Assembly (NCBI GenBank): GCA_913775975.1
Contig: CAJYLQ010000050.1
Span: 60,735 to 124,734, forward strand
Source: an uncultured Sphingomonas sp.
Lineage (GTDB): Bacteria; Pseudomonadota; Alphaproteobacteria; Sphingomonadales; Sphingomonadaceae
Length of the DNA stretch: 64,000 nt
Direction: 5' to 3'
The translations under genes and the position numbers were made by a program. Numbering within the stretch: the first letter of the stretch is position 1; each line of letters opens with the position of its first letter. Shown in pieces: positions 18,527 to 29,070 of this stretch. Below the pieces are notes generated by a model. It did not search any database, had not been told where the DNA came from, and was given only the letters and a program-made list of their open reading frames with translations.

Positions 18527-18631
18527 TTACCGCGTCCGCGTCGTCGCCGCCGTCCGCGCTACGCCCGCGCTGTATGCCGCGAACCCGCTCACCAGTGCGC
18601 CCGCCACCAGCAGGACCAGAACCTTCCTCAT
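18527..18631 (-). CDS. Small membrane peptide in the leuC-leuD gap
   Basis: A 34-residue ORF whose ATG overlaps the leuC stop codon (TGATG). The peptide begins [20 protein letters not shown] and has one hydrophobic segment with a positively charged N-terminus, then a polar tail (ARTAATTRTR). It could be a single-span membrane peptide or a cleaved signal-like peptide. Translational coupling to leuC and the coherent hydrophobic profile favour it being real. No function can be assigned; it is too short for homology by eye. Confidence 0.55.
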   Translation of the reverse strand: MRKVLVLLVAGALVSGFAAYSAGVARTAATTRTR

Positions 18632-20067
18632 CACTTCGCTCCCATCAGATCACGCACGTCCGCCAGCCGGCCCGTCACCGCCGCCGCCGCCGCCATGGCG
18701 GGCGACACGAGATGCGTGCGCGCCCCCGGCCCCTGCCGCCCGACGAAGTTGCGGTTGCTGGTCGAGGCGCAGCGCTCGCCCGGCGGCACCTTGTCGGGGT
18801 TCATCGCCAGGCACATCGAGCAGCCCGGCTCGCGCCATTCGAAGCCGGCGGACACGAACACGCGGTCCAGCCCCTCCGCCTCCGCCTGCCGCTTCACGAG
18901 ACCGCTGCCCGGCACGACCATCGCGCGCACGCCATCGGCGACGCGGCGGCCGTCCGCCACGGCGGCGGCGGCGCGCAGATCCTCGATCCGGCTGTTGGTG
19001 CAGCTGCCGATGAAGACGTGCTGGACGGGTACGTCCTGCATCCGCGTCCCCGCCGACAGGCCCATATAATCGAGCGACTTCTGCGCCGCGATCCGCTTGG
19101 CGGGATCGGCGAAGCTCTCGGGATCGGGCACCGCGCCGGTGATCGGCACGACGTCCTCGGGGCTGGTTCCCCAGGTCAGGCTGGGCGCGATGTCGCCGGC
19201 ATGGAGCGTGACGGTGCGGTCATAGGCCGCACCCGCATCGGTCGGCAGCGTCTTCCACCACGCCACCGCGCGATCCCAGTTCTCGCCCGACGGCGCCATC
19301 GGCCGCCCCTTCAGATAGGCGAAGGTCGTATCGTCCGGCGCGATCAGGCCGGCGCGCGCGCCGCCCTCGATCGACATGTTCGCGATCGTCAGCCGCCCCT
19401 CGATCGACAGGCCGCGAATGACCTCTCCGGTATATTCCACGACATAGCCGGTGCCGCCCGCCGCGCCGATCTTGCCGATGATCGCGAGGATCACGTCCTT
19501 CGCAGACACGCCATAGCCCAGCGTACCGTCGACGCGGATCTCCATCGTCTTCGACGGGCTGAGCAGCAGCGTCTGCGTGGCGAGCACATGCTCCACCTCC
19601 GACGTGCCGATGCCGAAGGCGAGCGCCCCCAGCGCGCCGTGCGCAGAGGTATGGCTGTCGCCGCACACCAAGGTCGTGCCCGGCAGGGTGAAGCCCAGTT
19701 CCGGCCCGACCACATGGACGATGCCCTGCTCCGCCGCGGTCGCATCGATATAGTCGATGCCGAACTCCGCCGTGTTCCGGCGCAGCGCGTCCAGCTGCTG
19801 CGCGCTTTCCGGATCGGCGATCGGCAGCAGTCGGCCATCTGGGCCGAGACGTGGCGTGGTGGGCAGGTTGTGATCCGGCACCGCCAGCGTCAGTTCGGGC
19901 CGGCGGACGCGGCGGCCGCCGGCGCGAAGCCCCTCGAACGCCTGCGGGCTGGTCACTTCATGGACGAGGTGCCGGTCGATATAGATCAGGCAGGTGCCAT
20001 CGTCGCGACGCTCCACGACGTGAGAGGCCCAGATCTTTTCGTACAATGTCTGTGGACGCGTATTCAT
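18631..20067 (-). CDS. leuC: 3-isopropylmalate dehydratase large subunit
   Basis: A 478-residue aconitase-family subunit with a 4Fe-4S cluster held by Cys356 (GSCTNSR), Cys416 and Cys419 ([12 protein letters not shown]). Other conserved parts are [12 protein letters not shown] at the start, [14 protein letters not shown] and [21 protein letters not shown]. The length matches the family. An inverted repeat (20067-20082) abuts the start codon. It is followed by the coupled 34-codon ORF, the palindromic element and leuD. Confidence 0.96.
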   Translation of the reverse strand: MNTRPQTLYEKIWASHVVERRDDGTCLIYIDRHLVHEVTSPQAFEGLRAGGRRVRRPELTLAVPDHNLPTTPRLGPDGRLLPIADPESAQQLDALRRNTAEFGIDYIDATAAEQGIVHVVGPELGFTLPGTTLVCGDSHTSAHGALGALAFGIGTSEVEHVLATQTLLLSPSKTMEIRVDGTLGYGVSAKDVILAIIGKIGAAGGTGYVVEYTGEVIRGLSIEGRLTIANMSIEGGARAGLIAPDDTTFAYLKGRPMAPSGENWDRAVAWWKTLPTDAGAAYDRTVTLHAGDIAPSLTWGTSPEDVVPITGAVPDPESFADPAKRIAAQKSLDYMGLSAGTRMQDVPVQHVFIGSCTNSRIEDLRAAAAVADGRRVADGVRAMVVPGSGLVKRQAEAEGLDRVFVSAGFEWREPGCSMCLAMNPDKVPPGERCASTSNRNFVGRQGPGARTHLVSPAMAAAAAVTGRLADVRDLMGAK

Positions 20068-20316
20068 AACGCACGCGCGTTAACCGAAACGGCGCCTGAT
20101 CGAAAGGGCAGACGACATATTCTTGCCCGATCGCGACCTTTGGTGCGTCCGGGCGGCAATACGAAATCCGATCGGTCCTGACGGGCATTGTTCCTGCCGG
20201 CGCCACGGCCGCTCCGCCGGACGACTGTGGCCAAAAGGCGGCAACGCCCGACCACGACGCGGCAGGTCGGCTTCCCCATTGGTCCCGCCGGGCGAACCGG
20301 CTAAACGCCGGGCATC
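20068..20316. other. Divergent intergenic region leuC-polA, no gene seen
   Basis: This 249-base gap separates divergent leuC and polA and must hold both promoters. It includes the inverted repeat TAACGC-ACGC-GCGTTA at its left edge. I see no convincing consensus promoter, leucine-rich leader peptide or riboswitch. Confidence 0.5.
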
Positions 20317-23085
20317 ATGCCCCATCTCTACCTCGTCGACGGCTCCGGCTACATCTTCCGCGCCTATCATCGGCTGCCGCCGCTGACGAACCGGCTGGGG
20401 GAGCCGGTCGGCGCGGTCTATGGCTATACGACGATGCTGTGGAAGCTGGCGGACGCGCTCCACAAGGCGGAGGGGCCGACGCACATGGCGGTCATCCTCG
20501 ACAAATCGTCGAAGACGTTCCGCAACGACCTCTACGACCAGTACAAGGCGCACCGGCCACCGCCGCCCGAGGATCTCGTTCCCCAATTCCCGATGATCCG
20601 CGACGCGACCCGCGCCTTCTCGCTGCCGTGCATCGAGGAAGAGGGGCTGGAGGCGGACGACATCATCGCCTGCTATGCGAAGGCCGCGCTGGCGCAGGGG
20701 TGGCAGGTGACGATCGTGTCGGGCGACAAGGACCTGATGCAGCTGATCGAACCGGGGCTCGACATGCTCGACACGATGAACAACCGGCGGCTGGGGCCGG
20801 AGTACGTGATCGAGAAGTTCGGCGTCGGGCCAGAGAAGCTGGGCGACGTGCTGGCGCTGATGGGCGACAGCGTCGATAACGTGCCCGGCGTGCCGGGCAT
20901 CGGGCCGAAGACGGCGGCGAAGCTGATCCAGGATCATGGCGATCTGGAATCGGTGCTGGCCGCCGCCGCCGGCCCGGATTTCAAGAAGGGCAAGCTGCGC
21001 GAGAACCTGATCGAGCATGCGGAGGCGGCACGACTGAGCCGCGTGCTGGTGACGCTGCGCTGCGACGCCCCCCTGCCCGAGCCGCTCGACGATCTGGAGC
21101 TGAAGGGTATCCCGGATGCACCGCTGCGCGCCTTTCTGGAGCATCATGGCTTCCGCACGCTGCTGACGAAGCTGGGCCAGGTCGCCGATGCCCCGGCCCC
21201 CGCCCCAGCGGACGTGCCGATGGAGGAAGACCCGGCCTGCAACCATGACGGGTACGAGACGGTGCAGGACGAGGTCGCGCTCGACCGCTGGATCATCGCC
21301 GCGCGGCATCAGGGCTGGATCGCGATCGATACGGAGACGACGGGCACCGACGCGACGCAGGCCGATCTGGTCGGCGTATCGCTGGCGCTGCACCCGAACC
21401 TCGCCTGCTACATCCCGCTGGGCCATGGCGGCAGCGACCTCTTGGCCGAAACGCCGGTGCAGATCGACCGCACGGTCGCGCTGGCGAAGCTGAAGGACCT
21501 GTTCGAGGATCCATCGGTCCTGAAAATCGGGCACAACCTGAAATACGACATGATCGTGCTGGGGCTGTGCGCCGAGGTGGGCGGGATCGCGGTCGCCCCG
21601 CACGACGACACGATCGTCATGAGCTTCGATCTCGACGCCGGCCTGCACGGCCACGGCATGGACGAGCTCGCCGCGACGCACCTGTCGCACAGCTGCATCG
21701 CGTTCAAGGACGTGGTCGGCACCGGCAAGACGCAGCGCGGCTTCCACGAGGTCGATCTGCAGGCCGCGACCCGCTACGCCGCCGAGGACGCCGATGTCAC
21801 CTATCGCCTGTGGAAGCGGTTCAAGGCCCGCTTGCCCGCCGAGCGGGCGACGCGCGTCTACGAGATGGTCGACCGTCCGCTGGTGCCGGTGATCGCGCGC
21901 ATGGAAACGCGCGGGATCAAGGTCGATCGCGAGCGGCTGGCGGCGCTGTCCGCCGAGTTCAGCGGCCAGATCGCCGACCTCGAGAAGGAGGTCCATGCCA
22001 TGGCGGGCGGCCCCTTCACCATTGGCAGCCCCAAGCAGCTGGGCGACGTGCTGTTCGAGCGGCTGGGCCTGAAGGGCGGGCGCAAGGGCAAGTCGGGCGT
22101 CTATTCGACCGACGTGACCGAACTGGAGCGGCTGGCGCGCGAAAAGGGGCCGGGGCACGAGATCGTCGGCAAGGTGCTCGACTGGCGGCAGCTGACCAAG
22201 CTGAAGAACACCTATACCGATGCGCTGCAGGCGCAGATCAACCCCCGGACGGGCCGCGTCCATACCAGCTATTCGCTGACGGGCGCGCAGACCGGGCGCC
22301 TGTCCTCGACCGAGCCGAACCTTCAGAACATTCCGATCCGCACCGAAACGGGCCGCCAGATCCGCGAGGCGTTCGTGGCGGAGCCGGGGCATGTGCTGCT
22401 CGCGGCCGACTATTCGCAGATCGAGCTGCGGCTCGCCGCGCACATGGCCGACGTGCCGGCGCTGCGGGAGGCGTTCGCGAATGGCGACGACATCCACAGC
22501 CTGACCGCGACGGAGCTGTTCGGAGAGGTCAATCGCGACACGCGTGCGCGCGCCAAGACGATCAACTTCGCGATCCTGTACGGCATCAGCCGCTGGGGGC
22601 TGGCCGGCCGGCTGGAAGTATCGGCGGACGAGGCGCAGGCGATGATCGACCGCTATTTCGAGCGGTTCCCCGGCATCAACCGCTACATGGCCGAAACGCT
22701 GGAGGGCGTGCGCGCCAACGGCTTCACGACGACGCTGTTCGGCCGCAAGACGTGGTTCCCGCGCATCGGTTCGAAGAACCAGGGCGAACGCCAGGGCGCC
22801 GAGCGCGCCGCGATCAACGCGCCGATCCAGGGCACCAGCGCCGATATCATCAAGCGCGCGATGGTGCGGATGGAGCCGGCGCTGGCGGCGGCGGGCCTCG
22901 ACCATGTGCGGATGCTGCTGCAGGTGCATGACGAACTGGTCTTCGAACTGCCCGAGGGCGATGTGGAGGCGGCCAGCGCCGTCATTCGCGGCGTGATGGA
23001 AGGTGCGGCGGAGCCGGCGGTGAAGCTGTCGGTGCCGCTGGGGGTGGAAATCGGAACGGGGCTGAGCTGGGGGGCCGCTCACTGA
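20317..23085 (+). CDS. polA: DNA polymerase I
   Basis: A 922-residue repair and Okazaki-processing polymerase. The 5' nuclease domain occupies roughly residues 1-290 (LYLVDGSGYIFRAYH at the start, VSGDKDLMQL, VPGVPGIGPKTA). The 3'-5' exonuclease domain keeps its catalytic Asp338 and Glu340 in IAIDTETTG, so proofreading is probably active. Polymerase motifs are A (ADYSQIELRLAAH), B (RARAKTINFAILYG) and C (LQVHDELVFE). The full length is typical of alphaproteobacterial PolA. It is monocistronic. Confidence 0.97.
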   Translation: MPHLYLVDGSGYIFRAYHRLPPLTNRLGEPVGAVYGYTTMLWKLADALHKAEGPTHMAVILDKSSKTFRNDLYDQYKAHRPPPPEDLVPQFPMIRDATRAFSLPCIEEEGLEADDIIACYAKAALAQGWQVTIVSGDKDLMQLIEPGLDMLDTMNNRRLGPEYVIEKFGVGPEKLGDVLALMGDSVDNVPGVPGIGPKTAAKLIQDHGDLESVLAAAAGPDFKKGKLRENLIEHAEAARLSRVLVTLRCDAPLPEPLDDLELKGIPDAPLRAFLEHHGFRTLLTKLGQVADAPAPAPADVPMEEDPACNHDGYETVQDEVALDRWIIAARHQGWIAIDTETTGTDATQADLVGVSLALHPNLACYIPLGHGGSDLLAETPVQIDRTVALAKLKDLFEDPSVLKIGHNLKYDMIVLGLCAEVGGIAVAPHDDTIVMSFDLDAGLHGHGMDELAATHLSHSCIAFKDVVGTGKTQRGFHEVDLQAATRYAAEDADVTYRLWKRFKARLPAERATRVYEMVDRPLVPVIARMETRGIKVDRERLAALSAEFSGQIADLEKEVHAMAGGPFTIGSPKQLGDVLFERLGLKGGRKGKSGVYSTDVTELERLAREKGPGHEIVGKVLDWRQLTKLKNTYTDALQAQINPRTGRVHTSYSLTGAQTGRLSSTEPNLQNIPIRTETGRQIREAFVAEPGHVLLAADYSQIELRLAAHMADVPALREAFANGDDIHSLTATELFGEVNRDTRARAKTINFAILYGISRWGLAGRLEVSADEAQAMIDRYFERFPGINRYMAETLEGVRANGFTTTLFGRKTWFPRIGSKNQGERQGAERAAINAPIQGTSADIIKRAMVRMEPALAAAGLDHVRMLLQVHDELVFELPEGDVEAASAVIRGVMEGAAEPAVKLSVPLGVEIGTGLSWGAAH

Positions 23086-23115
23086 TGGCGAGCCTCCTCC
23101 CTTCCTCTCATCGTC

Positions 23116-23135
23116 ACCCCGGCGCAGGCCGGGGT
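23116..23135. repeat. Short GC-rich hairpin after polA
   Basis: ACCCCGGC (23116-23123) and GCCGGGGT (23128-23135) flank a GCAG loop, in the 169-base gap between polA and the flippase gene. A relative with nearly the same core occurs at 60012-60033, so it belongs to a dispersed family. It may weaken read-through from polA, but there is no T tail. Confidence 0.6.
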
Positions 23136-23254
23136 CCGGATGCGGGCGGCTCGCGGGATGCGGCAATGTCTCCAGACTGGGCCCCGCCCTCCGCCGCGGC
23201 GACGATAGGGGGTGGGTACTGCTGTCTCGCGACTGAGGCCGGAGCATATCGCCG

Positions 23255-24769
23255 ATGACCCAAGCCAAGGACATCGACGCGCTCGCCAAGGGGGGCCGGA
23301 CCAACATCGCCGGCTTCATCCTGCGGCTGGCGGCGCGCATCCCCTTCCTGTTCATCGCGGGGCGCTATTACGGCCCGGACCTGGTCGGGCGCTTCGCGAT
23401 CGCGGTCGTCGTGGTGGAACTCGCCGCGCTGCTGGCGACGCTGGGCATGAAGCGCGGGCTGGCGCAGGCGCTGTCGGGAACGGAGCGGCCGCACGTCCAT
23501 GTCGTGTGGGATGCGATGGCGCTGGCGCTCGTCGCCTCGCTGGTCGCGAGCGCGGTACTCTATACCTTTCCCCAGATCATGTATCCCAACTCCCCGATCC
23601 GGGGGCTGGACCGGTGGTTGCCGCTGATCGTCGTGGCGATCGCCTGGTCCGACGTAAGCCTCGCGGCGCTGGCCTATCGGTTGAACGTGAAGGCCGCCGT
23701 CACCGCGCGCGCGGTGGTGGAACCGTGGACGATCTCGATCGCCGCTTATGTCTTCTCGTTCGTCACGACCCGCGACGGACTGGTCCTGTCATACGTCGCG
23801 TCGATGACGGCCGCGCTGGTCGCCAGCATCGTGCCGTTCCTGCGCAGCTACGGCCTGCCATCGGGCTGGTCGCCGCATCTGGGCAAGCTGGCGCGGATGG
23901 CACGCGCCAACGCGCCGCTGGCCGGGGCCGACGCGCTGGAGTGGGGCAGCCGCAACGTCGACCGCTTCATCCTCGGCCTGCTGTTCACGCCGGGCATCGT
24001 CGGCATCTATTACATGGCGCAGCAGGTGTCGTCGCTGCCGCAGAAGCTGAAGACCAGCTTCGATCCCGTGCTGGGCCCCGTCATCACGCGGGCACTGGCG
24101 GAGGACGACCGGGCGGCGGTGGCGCAGCAGGTGCGGCAGGTGGCCTTCTGGATCATCGCCGCGCAGGGACTGCTGGCGCTGATGGGCTCGATCCCGGGCA
24201 AGGCGGTGATGGGAGTCGTCGGGCCGCAGTTCGTCGCGGGCACCGCAGCGCTCGCCTTCCTGCTGGCGGGCGAGGTGCTGGCCTCGACCGGCGCGGTGTG
24301 CGAATCGGCCCTGGTCTATACGGCGCGGCACCGCAATCTGCTGATCTCGATGGCGATGCTGGGCTTCCAGATCGGCCTCAGCTTCGCGCTGGTGCTGGGG
24401 ATGCGCGCGCTCGGCTGGCCGGTGATGGTCCAGGCGGCCGGCGTCGCGGTGGCGCTGGCGGCCAGCCTGGGGCTGACCTCGATCATCAAGGCGCGGCTGC
24501 TGCGGCGCATTCTCGACGCGCCGGTGTCGCCGCTGCGCTGGCCGCTGCTGTGGGCGGCGCTGGCGGCGCTGGCGGTGGGCGGCGCCTTCACCATGCTTCC
24601 GCACCGGCTGGAATGGGCGGAGCTGTTGTTCGGCGAACCGGCGATCGCGGCGACTTATCTCTTCATCCTGTGGCGCTGGGCGTTCGGCCCCGCCGACCGG
24701 GCGCTGTTCGGCGACATGCCCAAGACGGAGGAGGCGACGTTGCCCAATGTCGGGTCGCCGGTGCGGTAA
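23255..24769 (+). CDS. Polysaccharide flippase (Wzx/MOP family membrane protein)
   Basis: A 504-residue integral membrane protein with about twelve to fourteen hydrophobic helices. Its order of segments (RTNIAGFILRLAARIPFLFIAGRYYG at the start; GSRNVDRFILGLLFTPGIVGIYYMAQQVSSLP in the middle) resembles lipopolysaccharide/exopolysaccharide exporters of the MOP superfamily. Such proteins flip lipid-linked sugar units across the inner membrane. No glycosyltransferases are adjacent, so the cargo is unknown. It is followed by a large inverted repeat that likely terminates it. Confidence 0.82.
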   Translation: MTQAKDIDALAKGGRTNIAGFILRLAARIPFLFIAGRYYGPDLVGRFAIAVVVVELAALLATLGMKRGLAQALSGTERPHVHVVWDAMALALVASLVASAVLYTFPQIMYPNSPIRGLDRWLPLIVVAIAWSDVSLAALAYRLNVKAAVTARAVVEPWTISIAAYVFSFVTTRDGLVLSYVASMTAALVASIVPFLRSYGLPSGWSPHLGKLARMARANAPLAGADALEWGSRNVDRFILGLLFTPGIVGIYYMAQQVSSLPQKLKTSFDPVLGPVITRALAEDDRAAVAQQVRQVAFWIIAAQGLLALMGSIPGKAVMGVVGPQFVAGTAALAFLLAGEVLASTGAVCESALVYTARHRNLLISMAMLGFQIGLSFALVLGMRALGWPVMVQAAGVAVALAASLGLTSIIKARLLRRILDAPVSPLRWPLLWAALAALAVGGAFTMLPHRLEWAELLFGEPAIAATYLFILWRWAFGPADRALFGDMPKTEEATLPNVGSPVR

Positions 24770-24778
24770 TCAACAAAG

Positions 24779-24880
24779 CCCCTCCCCTTCAGGGGAGGGG
24801 TTGGGGTGGGGCGTAGCCGCGTACGGCGCGCCCGAGGAAGCGCCACACCCCCTGCCACTCCCCTGAAGGGGAGGGGTTAA
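24779..24880. repeat. Paired CCCCTCCCCT/AGGGGAGGGG hairpins between convergent genes
   Basis: A hairpin CCCCTCCCCT (24779-24788)/AGGGGAGGGG (24791-24800) is followed by a second copy, CTCCCCT (24858-24864)/AGGGGAG (24867-24873), in inverted arrangement, with further complementarity between TTGGGGTGGGGCG and CGCCACACCCCC. The block lies between the convergent flippase and purH genes and probably acts as a two-way transcription stop. A related hairpin occurs at 49126-49148. Confidence 0.72.
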
Positions 24881-24963
24881 AAGGAGGCCGTGGCGACACC
24901 CATCCAACACCCGGCCGTGTCGGGCGCTCCCCCTCCCCGCAGCGCGGCGAAGAAAGCGCCGCC

Positions 24964-26565
24964 TCAATGCCGGAAGTGGCGCATCCCGGTGAAAACCATC
25001 GCCAGCCCCGCCGCATCGGCGGCCGCGATCACCTCATCGTCGCGGATCGAGCCGCCAGGCTGGATCACCGCCGTCGCGCCCGCCTCGACCGCCGCGAGCA
25101 GCCCGTCGGCGAAGGGGAAGAATGCGTCCGACGCGACCGCGCAGCCGGTCGTGCGCGGCTCCGCCCAGCTGGCCTTCTCCGCGGCATCCTTCGCCTTCCA
25201 CGCGGCGATGCGCGCCGACTCCAGCCGGTTCATCTGGCCCGCGCCGATGCCGGCGGTGGACCCGTCCTTGGCATAGACGATCGCGTTCGACTTGACGTGC
25301 TTGGCCACCGTCCAGGCGAAGCGGCAGTCGGCGAGCTCCTGTTCGGTCGGCGCGCGCCGCGTCACGACCTTCAGCATGTCGTCGGTAAGCCGGCCATTGT
25401 CGCGGCCCTGCACCAGCAGCCCGCCGGCGATGGACTTCACCATCAGGCCGGGGCGCGCCGGATCGGGCAGCGTGCCGGTCAGCATCAGGCGCAGGTTCTT
25501 CTTACGCGCGAACACCGCCTTGGCACCCTCATCCGCGCCGGGCGCAACGACCACCTCGGTGAAGATCGCGGCGATCGCCTCTGCCGTTTCCTCGTCCAGC
25601 GGGCGGTTGACCGCGACGATGCCGCCGAACGCCGACACCGTGTCGCAGGCGAAGGCGGCGCGATACGCCTCCAGCAGCGTGTCGCCGGTGGCGACGCCGC
25701 AGGGGTTGGCATGCTTGACGATGACGACGGTCGGCGGGCCGTCGCGGAACTCCGCCACCAGCTCCAGCGCCGCGTCGGCGTCGTTGAGGTTGTTGTAGCT
25801 CAGCGCCTTGCCCTGGATTAGCTCGGCCTGCGCGATGCCCGCCGCATGGGGGCCGCGCGGCAGGTAGAGCGAGGCGGACTGGTGCGGATTCTCGCCATAG
25901 CGCAGCGGCTCGCCGCCTCGCGCGAAGGCGAGCGGCAGCGTGGCGGGGAACGCCTCGCCCTGATCGGCGAAGGCGAACCATTGGGCGATCGCCGAGTCAT
26001 AGGCGGCGGTCGCGGCATAGGCCTTTGCGGCGAGGCGGCGGCGCGTCGCCAGCGTCGTGCCGCCGGCGGCGACCTCATCCAGCACCACGGCGTAATCGGC
26101 CGGGTCGGTCAGGATCGCGACATGCGCGTGATTCTTCGCCGCCGAGCGGACCATCGACGGGCCACCGATGTCGATATTCTCGATCACCTCGTCTCGGCCC
26201 GCGCCCTTCGCCACCGTCGCCTCGAACGGGTAGAGGTTGACGACGACGAGGTCGATCGCGCCGATCCCGTGTTCCCGCATCGACGCGACGTGGCGCTCGT
26301 CGTCGCGTACCGCGAGCAGGCCGCCATGCACGACCGGGTGCAGCGTCTTGACGCGGCCGTCCATCATCTCCGGGAAGCCCGTCAGGTCGGACACGTCCTT
26401 CACCGTCAGCCCCGCCTCGCGCAGCGCCTTCGCGGTGCCGCCGGTGGAGACGAGCTCGACGCCATGGCGGCTGAGCGCGGTGGCGAGGTCGACGATGCCG
26501 GTCTTGTCGGACACCGACAGGAGGGCGCGAGTCACGGGAACCGTGGAGTCGGAAGATGCGGTCAT
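24964..26565 (-). CDS. purH: Bifunctional AICAR formyltransferase/IMP cyclohydrolase
   Basis: A 533-residue enzyme for the last two steps of IMP synthesis. The N-terminal cyclohydrolase domain starts [21 protein letters not shown] and contains [10 protein letters not shown] and [15 protein letters not shown]. The C-terminal transformylase domain holds [12 protein letters not shown], a conserved catalytic KH pair, and [11 protein letters not shown]. The ATG at 26565 (MTASSD) is preferred over one four codons upstream. It follows the heparinase-like gene by 47 bases and ends the rsmB-rpe-heparinase-purH run. Confidence 0.96.
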   Translation of the reverse strand: MTASSDSTVPVTRALLSVSDKTGIVDLATALSRHGVELVSTGGTAKALREAGLTVKDVSDLTGFPEMMDGRVKTLHPVVHGGLLAVRDDERHVASMREHGIGAIDLVVVNLYPFEATVAKGAGRDEVIENIDIGGPSMVRSAAKNHAHVAILTDPADYAVVLDEVAAGGTTLATRRRLAAKAYAATAAYDSAIAQWFAFADQGEAFPATLPLAFARGGEPLRYGENPHQSASLYLPRGPHAAGIAQAELIQGKALSYNNLNDADAALELVAEFRDGPPTVVIVKHANPCGVATGDTLLEAYRAAFACDTVSAFGGIVAVNRPLDEETAEAIAAIFTEVVVAPGADEGAKAVFARKKNLRLMLTGTLPDPARPGLMVKSIAGGLLVQGRDNGRLTDDMLKVVTRRAPTEQELADCRFAWTVAKHVKSNAIVYAKDGSTAGIGAGQMNRLESARIAAWKAKDAAEKASWAEPRTTGCAVASDAFFPFADGLLAAVEAGATAVIQPGGSIRDDEVIAAADAAGLAMVFTGMRHFRH

Positions 26566-26612
26566 GGCCGCGCCCATTGGCCCGTCAGCGCGCGCGCTTC
26601 AAGGGCCCGCCG

Positions 26613-28364
26613 TCAGAGCGCGCGTTTCAGCGCCCAGCTGATGCTGGCGCCGCCCGCCGGCGTCTCACCGACGATCACCAGCTGCGTCGTCGCGCGCGGA
26701 CGGCCGGTGCCGTCGATCCACAGGCTTTCCTCGCCGCTGAGCGCCCCGCCCCGACAGCGGAACTGCCACAACGCGCCCTTGCCCGACGCATCGGGCAGAC
26801 GGAGCAGCGCCCCCTGCCCGTCCGCCGTCGGCGACGCCTCCACGCCGGGCGCCAGGTGGAATCGGATCGCGAAGGGCGCCGCACCGCCGCGCAGCCGCCC
26901 GCGTCCGCCGGGCAGCAGCGAATCCTCGCCGCGCAACTCGCGCCCGTCCGCCGTCAGGATCAGCGTGCGGCGATGGATCAGGCCCCAGCGGCGGGCATAG
27001 CCGTCATGGCTCGCCTCGATCCGGCTGGCACCGTCCGATTCCTGGCGGGACAGCTCGACCGTGGCGACGCCGCGCCCCAGCGTGCCGTCGGTATGGATCG
27101 CGGTCGAGTTGCTGTCGCCCACCACCAGCGTCGAATGGGCGGCGGTGGTGCGCAGCCCCTCCAGCAGCGCATGCGGCAGGCTGGCCACCCCCTCGCGCGC
27201 GCCGCCACAGCCGACGATCAGGCGATCGGCCCCGTCGGAAAACTCGAAGGCGAGCGTGGAGGCGCAGCCCCCCTCCACCAGCCGCGCGACCGGCGGCGGC
27301 GCGGCATCGACGATCAGCACCGCCCCGCCCGCCGCCAACCGCTGATACCCCCAGTCGCGCGACTGGCGCAGCGGCCGGGTGCGCACGCCGCTGGCGGCGA
27401 TGACGGCGGCGACCTGATCGGGGGTGGAGGGGCCGGCGCCCTGCCAGCTCGCCAGCGCGCCGTCGCCGTGCATCACCCCCATCAGCGCGGGCACCATGCG
27501 CTGCAACGCCGCCTGCGCCGGTTCCGGCAGGGGCATGCGCCGCGCGGCGTAGCAGGCGCGCAGCATCGCGAGCAGCGCGATCGTATCCATCAGCGCGGCC
27601 GGACTGCGCGATACGGAGCCGCCATCGTCGAACACGCCGCCGATCAGCGCGCGTTGCAATCCCGCCTCGCCGAAGCTGCGGCGCGGGTCGCCGCCGGGGA
27701 TCAGCAGTCCCGCCGCGACGACGCCGCACCACGCGGCGATGCGCGGCGCGCCCGGCGCCGCCTTGTCCGCCCCCCGGTCCAGATGCCGGGCGCCGCGCGC
27801 CAGCATGTTGAGCACGCGGCTGCGATAGATCAGGTCGGTGGACGACAGGATCAGCGGCGCGTGCGCGGTGCAGAACAGGATGCGCCAGCCCCACATGTCG
27901 GGCGCCCAGGCGATGCCGCCGACCTTGTCGGCATGGGCATCCAGCCAGCGCGTCATCAGCGCCTCCGCGCGCGGCGCGCCATCGGCGCGGGTCGCGACGG
28001 TGGACAGGTCGCGCAGCCACGCGAAGCTATGGAGATGCCGGGCGAAGGCGGGGCTCCAGTCCGGCCGGGCGGGATCGATCAGGTGGAGCGCGCGCGCCTC
28101 GCCCCGGAACATCAGCTCGCCCGACAGGATCGCGCGGCCCCGCGCGACATCGCCCAGCAGCGGATCGTCGGGCACCGCGATCAGTTTCAGCGGATAGCGG
28201 CCGCGCAGCCGCATCGCATGCAGCGGCGTGCGCCAGGTCAGCCGCGCCAGCCGCTCCGACAGGCGATCGGCGAGCGACAATCCCTTGTCGCCCCCGACAT
28301 GCACCAGCCGCTTGCCCTCCTCGATCCCGTCGGTGCCGGGGCCGAGGATGTCGTCATCGCTCAC
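26613..28364 (-). CDS. Heparinase II/III family protein
   Basis: A 583-residue protein with a helical N-terminal toroid (about 1-330) and a beta-sandwich C-terminal domain. The region [17 protein letters not shown], where HSTLVV aligns with the conserved heparinase II/III C-terminal histidine motif, supports the family. Members cleave acidic polysaccharides by beta-elimination, but this alphaproteobacterial group is uncharacterised, and the N-terminus ([17 protein letters not shown]) shows no clear signal peptide. The GTG start overlaps the rpe stop by 4 bases (GTGA). A longer reading frame upstream only mirrors rpe. Confidence 0.8.
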   Translation of the reverse strand: MSDDDILGPGTDGIEEGKRLVHVGGDKGLSLADRLSERLARLTWRTPLHAMRLRGRYPLKLIAVPDDPLLGDVARGRAILSGELMFRGEARALHLIDPARPDWSPAFARHLHSFAWLRDLSTVATRADGAPRAEALMTRWLDAHADKVGGIAWAPDMWGWRILFCTAHAPLILSSTDLIYRSRVLNMLARGARHLDRGADKAAPGAPRIAAWCGVVAAGLLIPGGDPRRSFGEAGLQRALIGGVFDDGGSVSRSPAALMDTIALLAMLRACYAARRMPLPEPAQAALQRMVPALMGVMHGDGALASWQGAGPSTPDQVAAVIAASGVRTRPLRQSRDWGYQRLAAGGAVLIVDAAPPPVARLVEGGCASTLAFEFSDGADRLIVGCGGAREGVASLPHALLEGLRTTAAHSTLVVGDSNSTAIHTDGTLGRGVATVELSRQESDGASRIEASHDGYARRWGLIHRRTLILTADGRELRGEDSLLPGGRGRLRGGAAPFAIRFHLAPGVEASPTADGQGALLRLPDASGKGALWQFRCRGGALSGEESLWIDGTGRPRATTQLVIVGETPAGGASISWALKRAL

Positions 28365-29020
28365 CCGCCGCGAAGCGCCGCGATATTGGCGGCATAGGCA
28401 TCGGGCCCGCCCCGGAACACCGCCGTTCCCGCGACCAGCGCATCGGCGCCCGTCTCGATACAGCGGCGGGCATGGGTGGCATCGACGCCGCCATCGACCT
28501 CCAGGTCGATCGCGCGGCCGGTCTGGTCGATCATCCGGCGGATCGCGGCGATCTTCTTCAGCTGGCTGTCGATGAAGCTCTGCCCGCCGAACCCGGGATT
28601 GACGCTCATCACCAGCACCAGGTCGACCATGTCGATCAGGTAATCCAGCATCTTGGCCGGCGTCGCCGGGTTGAGCACCACGCCCGCGCGCTTGCCCAGC
28701 CCCTTGATGTGCTGGATGGTGCGATGGACGTGCGGCCCCGCCTCGGGATGGACGGTGATGCAGTCCGCCCCCGCCTCCGCGAAGGCGTCCAGATAGGCGT
28801 CGACCGGAGAGATCATCAGGTGGACGTCGAACGGCTTGGCCGTATGCGGGCGCAGCGCCTTCACCACCGCCGGGCCGATCGTGATGTTGGGCACGAAATG
28901 CCCGTCCATCACGTCGATATGGATCCAGTCCGCCCCCGCCGCGTCGATCGCGCGCACCTCCTCGCCCAGCTTCGCGAAATCGGCGGACAGGATGGAGGGG
29001 GCGATGCGAACGGGCTGCAT
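28361..29020 (-). CDS. rpe: Ribulose-phosphate 3-epimerase
   Basis: A 219-residue TIM-barrel enzyme of the pentose phosphate pathway interconverting ribulose 5-phosphate and xylulose 5-phosphate. Conserved features are [16 protein letters not shown], the metal-site [34 protein letters not shown] and the phosphate-binding [11 protein letters not shown] and AGTAVF. It follows the rsmB-like gene by 50 bases and overlaps the heparinase-like gene. Confidence 0.97.
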   Translation of the reverse strand: MQPVRIAPSILSADFAKLGEEVRAIDAAGADWIHIDVMDGHFVPNITIGPAVVKALRPHTAKPFDVHLMISPVDAYLDAFAEAGADCITVHPEAGPHVHRTIQHIKGLGKRAGVVLNPATPAKMLDYLIDMVDLVLVMSVNPGFGGQSFIDSQLKKIAAIRRMIDQTGRAIDLEVDGGVDATHARRCIETGADALVAGTAVFRGGPDAYAANIAALRGG

Positions 29021-29070
29021 GATCCGTCTCTATCAGGGACAGGCCGGGCGGCAAGCACCCTTCGGAAAAC

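Noticed and set aside
20080..23355. 1091-codon open frame opposite polA
   Set aside because: Entirely antisense to a fully conserved polA with all motifs; a composition artefact.
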